DNA from: an uncultured Eubacteriales bacterium
GTDB lineage: Bacteria > Bacillota > Clostridia > Oscillospirales > CAG-382
Assembly: GCA_934444485.1 (NCBI GenBank)
Contig: CAKSCN010000119.1
Location: 1-7,991 of the forward strand
Direction of reading: 5' to 3'
DNA: 7,991 nt
Below the pieces are notes generated by a model. That model was given only the letters and a program-made list of their open reading frames with translations, searched no databases and was not told the DNA's origin. How positions within the stretch are numbered: position 1 is the stretch's first letter; each line of letters opens with the position of its first letter. Below, one piece after another: positions 5,442-7,991 of the stretch. The translations under genes and the position numbers were made by a program.

Positions 5442-6449
5442 ATGTCCGATATACAAAGCTTTTATCCGATTGATATCTCTGAAATCGATGCGTCGAAATT
5501 TTTCTTTTCGGTAATAAACGCCGCAAAACGCAAAGGACTTCTCGCCGAGCAGGAGCTTCGGTATACAGATACGCAAATCGATATTCTGCTTCACGACGCA
5601 CTCAAATCCTCGCACAAATCCTCTGTCCGCCGAGAGACCGCAAAAGAGCTTGTCGAGGGCGTGTTCAGAGTGCTTGACTGCGCATATCCGCACGATAACG
5701 GAGGAATCTCGGAGGTTGTCGAAAGCGTGAAAAACCGAACACTTGCCGAGTATGCACTTTCAGGAAAACGCAAGTGCGCCGCATACCTCAATAATGCGCT
5801 TAACAGAGTCTACCACATCGAACACATAATGTATAAACGCCGAGACCTTCGCATGGACTTTATACTCGATATCAAGTCGGAACTCATATACACCGATATC
5901 TACCGTGCCGGAGGCGAGTCAACCTCGTCGCTTCTGAGAACGCTGGGACTTAAAGCTCCGTCAACGCTCGAAAACGTGTCGCACGGCATGGATTTTCTGT
6001 GTGCGGCATTTGACCTTGCGGCATACTGCAATGCGGATGAAGTGCTTGCGGCGGCAAAAAGGTCGGGGATAACCGCAAACGGCGAGGTTTACTACAATAA
6101 AGCTTTTGTGACGGCACTTGCGGTAAGCTTTCTTGTGTGCGCATATCTCCGTGAAAACTCGGTCTTTGTGCCGAAAGCGAAGATGTTCGAGGCGGAGGAT
6201 ATGCTTCTCGAAATGACGGACAGCGAGCTTTGCGAGTTTTTCCGTGACGCCGAACGCATATTTATCAACAGACACGGAATAGATACCGACGAGGTGAACC
6301 GTGTCACGACCGAAATAGAAAAGCTCTATGCTTTCACAATTCACGAAAACGGACTCTCCCTTGATGTGGCGGCAAAAGAGGCGGCGGAGTTCGTGAAGTG
6401 CAGAATAAGAGGAAGAGGGGACTTTGAAAAGTATCTCTTTGTGAAATGA
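5442..6449 (+). CDS. Helical protein of unknown function, possibly DUF6179-like
   Basis: This 335-residue protein is predicted mainly helical and soluble. A segment at 29-72 (KRKGLLAEQEL, then an I-D-I-L-L run, then SSVRRETAKELVEG) resembles, as I remember it, the N-terminal region of DUF6179 proteins, where a KGLL helix and an S-S-V-R-x-E-T-A motif occur in order; in those genomes DUF6179 genes often sit next to DUF6323 genes. The rest shows no ATP-binding loop, nuclease, metal or transferase motif that I can name. Notable parts are a hydrophobic helix at 221-236 (FVTALAVSFLVCAYLR, too short and polar-flanked for a sure membrane span), an acidic stretch at 247-272, and a basic end (KCRIRGRGDFEKYLF). 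The start is ATG 5442 with GGAGG at 5433-5437. It is followed after 13 bases by the small coiled-coil gene. The name is tentative, but the gene is real by frame length, ribosome site and operon spacing. Confidence 0.75.
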   Translation: MSDIQSFYPIDISEIDASKFFFSVINAAKRKGLLAEQELRYTDTQIDILLHDALKSSHKSSVRRETAKELVEGVFRVLDCAYPHDNGGISEVVESVKNRTLAEYALSGKRKCAAYLNNALNRVYHIEHIMYKRRDLRMDFILDIKSELIYTDIYRAGGESTSSLLRTLGLKAPSTLENVSHGMDFLCAAFDLAAYCNADEVLAAAKRSGITANGEVYYNKAFVTALAVSFLVCAYLRENSVFVPKAKMFEAEDMLLEMTDSELCEFFRDAERIFINRHGIDTDEVNRVTTEIEKLYAFTIHENGLSLDVAAKEAAEFVKCRIRGRGDFEKYLFVK

Positions 6450-6462
6450 AAGGAGAACTGTA

Positions 6463-6699
6463 ATGACGAACGAAAGAAAAAATGCGCTGGCTGAGCTTGC
6501 GGATAAACTTGACGACCTCAACATTGAGTTGCAGGAGCTACTTGATGAAGAGGCGGCGGAGTTTGACCGTATTCCCGATAAAATGCGTTCGGGAGATCTC
6601 TACGAAAAGGTCGAGGAAGCACTTGAAGCTCTTGAGGACGCCGTTGACAATATAGACGAGGCGATAGACAATATATCTCTGTCGGTTGAACTGAAGTAA
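6463..6699 (+). CDS. Small acidic coiled-coil protein
   Basis: This 78-residue protein is strongly acidic and built of two amphipathic helices with heptad-like spacing (about 5-30, with LADKLDDLNIELQELL, and 47-76, with VEEALEALEDAVDNIDEAI) joined by a loop holding FDRIPDKM. Short proteins of this plan, with a helix, a D/E-E-x-x-x-F-D-x-x-P hinge and a second acidic helix, are common hypothetical genes in clostridia and their phages, but I know no function. It probably forms a dimer or hairpin and might act as a partner or chaperone of the two proteins before it. The start is ATG 6463 with AAAGGAGA at 6449-6456 overlapping the upstream stop. It is the last gene of the operon; a terminator follows 33 bases after its stop. 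Confidence 0.75.
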   Translation: MTNERKNALAELADKLDDLNIELQELLDEEAAEFDRIPDKMRSGDLYEKVEEALEALEDAVDNIDEAIDNISLSVELK

Positions 6700-6731
6700 A
6701 TATACCGCAATACGGTAGGATAATACAGAGA

Positions 6732-6770
6732 AAGGTACGCACACGCAATATGTACGTACCTTGTTTTTTT
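6732..6770 (+). terminator. Intrinsic terminator closing the unknown three-gene operon
   Basis: AAGGTACG (6732-6739) pairs perfectly with CGTACCTT (6755-6762). A further ACA/TGT pairing (6741-6743 with 6751-6753) shortens the loop to 7 bases with one internal mismatch. A G and seven T (6764-6770) follow. The last T residues are also the stop codon of the opposing TPR gene (TAA read 6771-6769). The left side lacks a run of A of the kind needed for termination on the - strand, so it looks one-directional. A smaller hairpin, TACCG-CGGTA (6703-6717), lies between the gene and the terminator. Confidence 0.85.
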
Positions 6771-7991
6771 ACATTGTGCTTTCGAGTCCGTAATTGAGGT
6801 TTGACGGATCGCATTCGTGCGCTTTTGCAAAGAAAATGTGTGATTCATCCTCTTTTCCCATGAACCTGTATGCAAAGCCGAGAAGATAGGAGAAATATGC
6901 GCATCTTGCCGTCGGTGCATCGTCACAGTAAGAGATGAAGAACGGCGTTGTGCCGAAATATCCCGGATCCTCCTTGCCGATTGCCGCACTCCACGCTTTG
7001 AGATGCTTGTCGATAACCGCACGTCCGGCGTAGAACCTGCCGAGCTTTGCGAACGATACCGCCATGTAATACGGAAGCTCCGGCAAATGCATATTCGAGA
7101 AGTAGTCAATCGTAAGTGAGGTTATGTATTCGTATATTTCACGTGCCTTATCCGCATGTCCCGTCTTTTCAAGGCAAAGCGCAAGATAGAATTTGTGAGG
7201 AACAAGTCTGCATTCGTTCCAAAGACCGGCACCGAGATTTTTCGGAAGTACCTGCGCCGCTTTATATTCCGCCACCGCATCGGTGTACTTGCCGTCTGCC
7301 ATAAGCATTCTGCCCTTGGCAAAGTGCGCAAACATATACTCTTCCGCAACGGCGTGTTCACCGCCCTCGCAAGGAACAAATGCGTGACCTCCGAGAAGCT
7401 TGAGAGCGTTGTCGTACTCACGGTTTTGATTATACGCACGTGCAAGCTCAAGACAAATATCGTCACGGAGAATGCCTTCGGTGTTATCTTTGATGAAGCG
7501 TATGCGTTCCGACGGCGATACTCCGAGTTTTCCCGAGGCTACAGCCGCTTCGTACACGAGCTGATTGTCATGCGGTTTCAGCTTAAGTGCTTTTCTAAGG
7601 AGAGGAAGAACTCTGTCTTTTTCACCGAGGTGACTGTAGCAAAGAGCCGCAAGATTTCTGTACGCCGCATACATCGACGTATCCTGTGAGATTGCCGCTT
7701 CAAAGTGAGCTTTGGCATTCATGTATTGACCGAAATTGTACTCCATGCATCCCAAAAGGTAGTTTGCACTCGGAAGAGAAGCACCTCCGACCTTCGTGAG
7801 GTTCGTGAGAATTTTATACTCGCCGATTCTCGACGGGAACGCCGAGCCGACCTCCGCTTTCTCACCATTTTCGGTGTCGCCGAGTGCGAAGTATACCATT
7901 TTTGTTTTCACGCCGTCGCCGAGTCCCGAGAGAAGTTCCTTTGCCCATACAGTCTCTCCGCATGAGATAAGATCAAAATACAGGTCAAGAC
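6769..7991 (-). CDS. C-terminal part of a TPR protein, DUF5107-like tail (partial)
   Basis: The - strand frame is open from the right edge to TAA 6771-6769, giving 406 residues; no credible start is present. A GTG at 7911 lies mid-domain without a ribosome site, so I treat the gene as truncated by the window. Helical repeats of TPR type are clear, for example 74-104 (SANYLLGCMEYNFGQYMNAKAHFEAAI), 107-140 (YAAYRNLAALCYSHLGEKD onward), 217-249 and 266-290. The segment CEGGE (207-211) and LPKNLGAG (248-255) match, from memory, the tail of large DUF5107 proteins, where E-G-G-E-G and L-P-x-N-L-G-E-G occur at this spacing; those are about 1,000 residues with an N-terminal sugar-binding or glycoside-hydrolase-like domain. 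That domain would lie right of the window. The protein is probably cytosolic or scaffold-like, and its substrate is unknown. It is convergent with the unknown operon. Confidence 0.78.
   Translation of the reverse strand, partial: LDLYFDLISCGETVWAKELLSGLGDGVKTKMVYFALGDTENGEKAEVGSAFPSRIGEYKILTNLTKVGGASLPSANYLLGCMEYNFGQYMNAKAHFEAAISQDTSMYAAYRNLAALCYSHLGEKDRVLPLLRKALKLKPHDNQLVYEAAVASGKLGVSPSERIRFIKDNTEGILRDDICLELARAYNQNREYDNALKLLGGHAFVPCEGGEHAVAEEYMFAHFAKGRMLMADGKYTDAVAEYKAAQVLPKNLGAGLWNECRLVPHKFYLALCLEKTGHADKAREIYEYITSLTIDYFSNMHLPELPYYMAVSFAKLGRFYAGRAVIDKHLKAWSAAIGKEDPGYFGTTPFFISYCDDAPTARCAYFSYLLGFAYRFMGKEDESHIFFAKAHECDPSNLNYGLESTM

Noticed and set aside
4980..5693. Open frame of 237 codons on the - strand spanning the junction of the first two unknown genes.
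   Set aside because: It crosses two genes that each have a good ribosome site and fit one operon. Its own start has no convincing site.
7156..7689. Open frame of 177 codons on the + strand inside the TPR gene.
   Set aside because: The - strand protein has clear TPR repeats through this region, and the + strand product is a basic shadow translation.

Overview
The window reads as ordinary chromosome from an anaerobic Firmicute of the class Clostridia, probably near Oscillospiraceae/Ruminococcaceae. This rests on strong AGGAGG-type ribosome binding sites, tightly packed operons, mid GC with frequent ATA/AGA/CTT codons, ferredoxin-like 4Fe-4S proteins, a lone ECF-type biotin S component, and amidase and TPR families common in gut clostridia. 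The organism call is inference. No mobile element, CRISPR array, tRNA or rRNA was seen. Coding is nearly continuous, and the longest gene-free stretch is about 194 bases (3926-4119).

Left region (1-3169, + strand). The window opens inside the C-terminus of an iron-sulfur protein. Two full-length relatives follow (137-1048 and 1048-2025), each with an eight-cysteine, two-cluster pattern recalling QueG and reductive dehalogenases. The last two are translationally coupled (TGATG overlap), so this is a tandem run of at least three related redox proteins. After 43 bases comes a sedolisin (S53) serine peptidase with a complete catalytic set but no propeptide or signal peptide.

Middle region (3173-4680). 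An amidase_3-type cell-wall hydrolase with a C-terminal SH3 domain lies on the - strand. Its stop codon is 3 bases from that of the sedolisin. It diverges from bioY, the biotin S component. The intergenic region between them carries candidate promoters for both genes and a perfect 7-bp inverted repeat followed by a T-tract. That repeat could be an operator, or a terminator for transcription running rightward from the sedolisin through the amidase.

Right region (4722-7991). Three + strand genes of unknown function form an operon closed by a clear intrinsic terminator: an acidic 232-residue protein, a 335-residue helical protein with a possible resemblance to DUF6179, and a 78-residue acidic coiled-coil protein. 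The trio is the most plausible place for an undescribed system, although nothing in it shows an enzymatic activity. Convergent to it is the C-terminal 406 residues of a TPR protein that resembles the tail of DUF5107 proteins and runs off the right edge.
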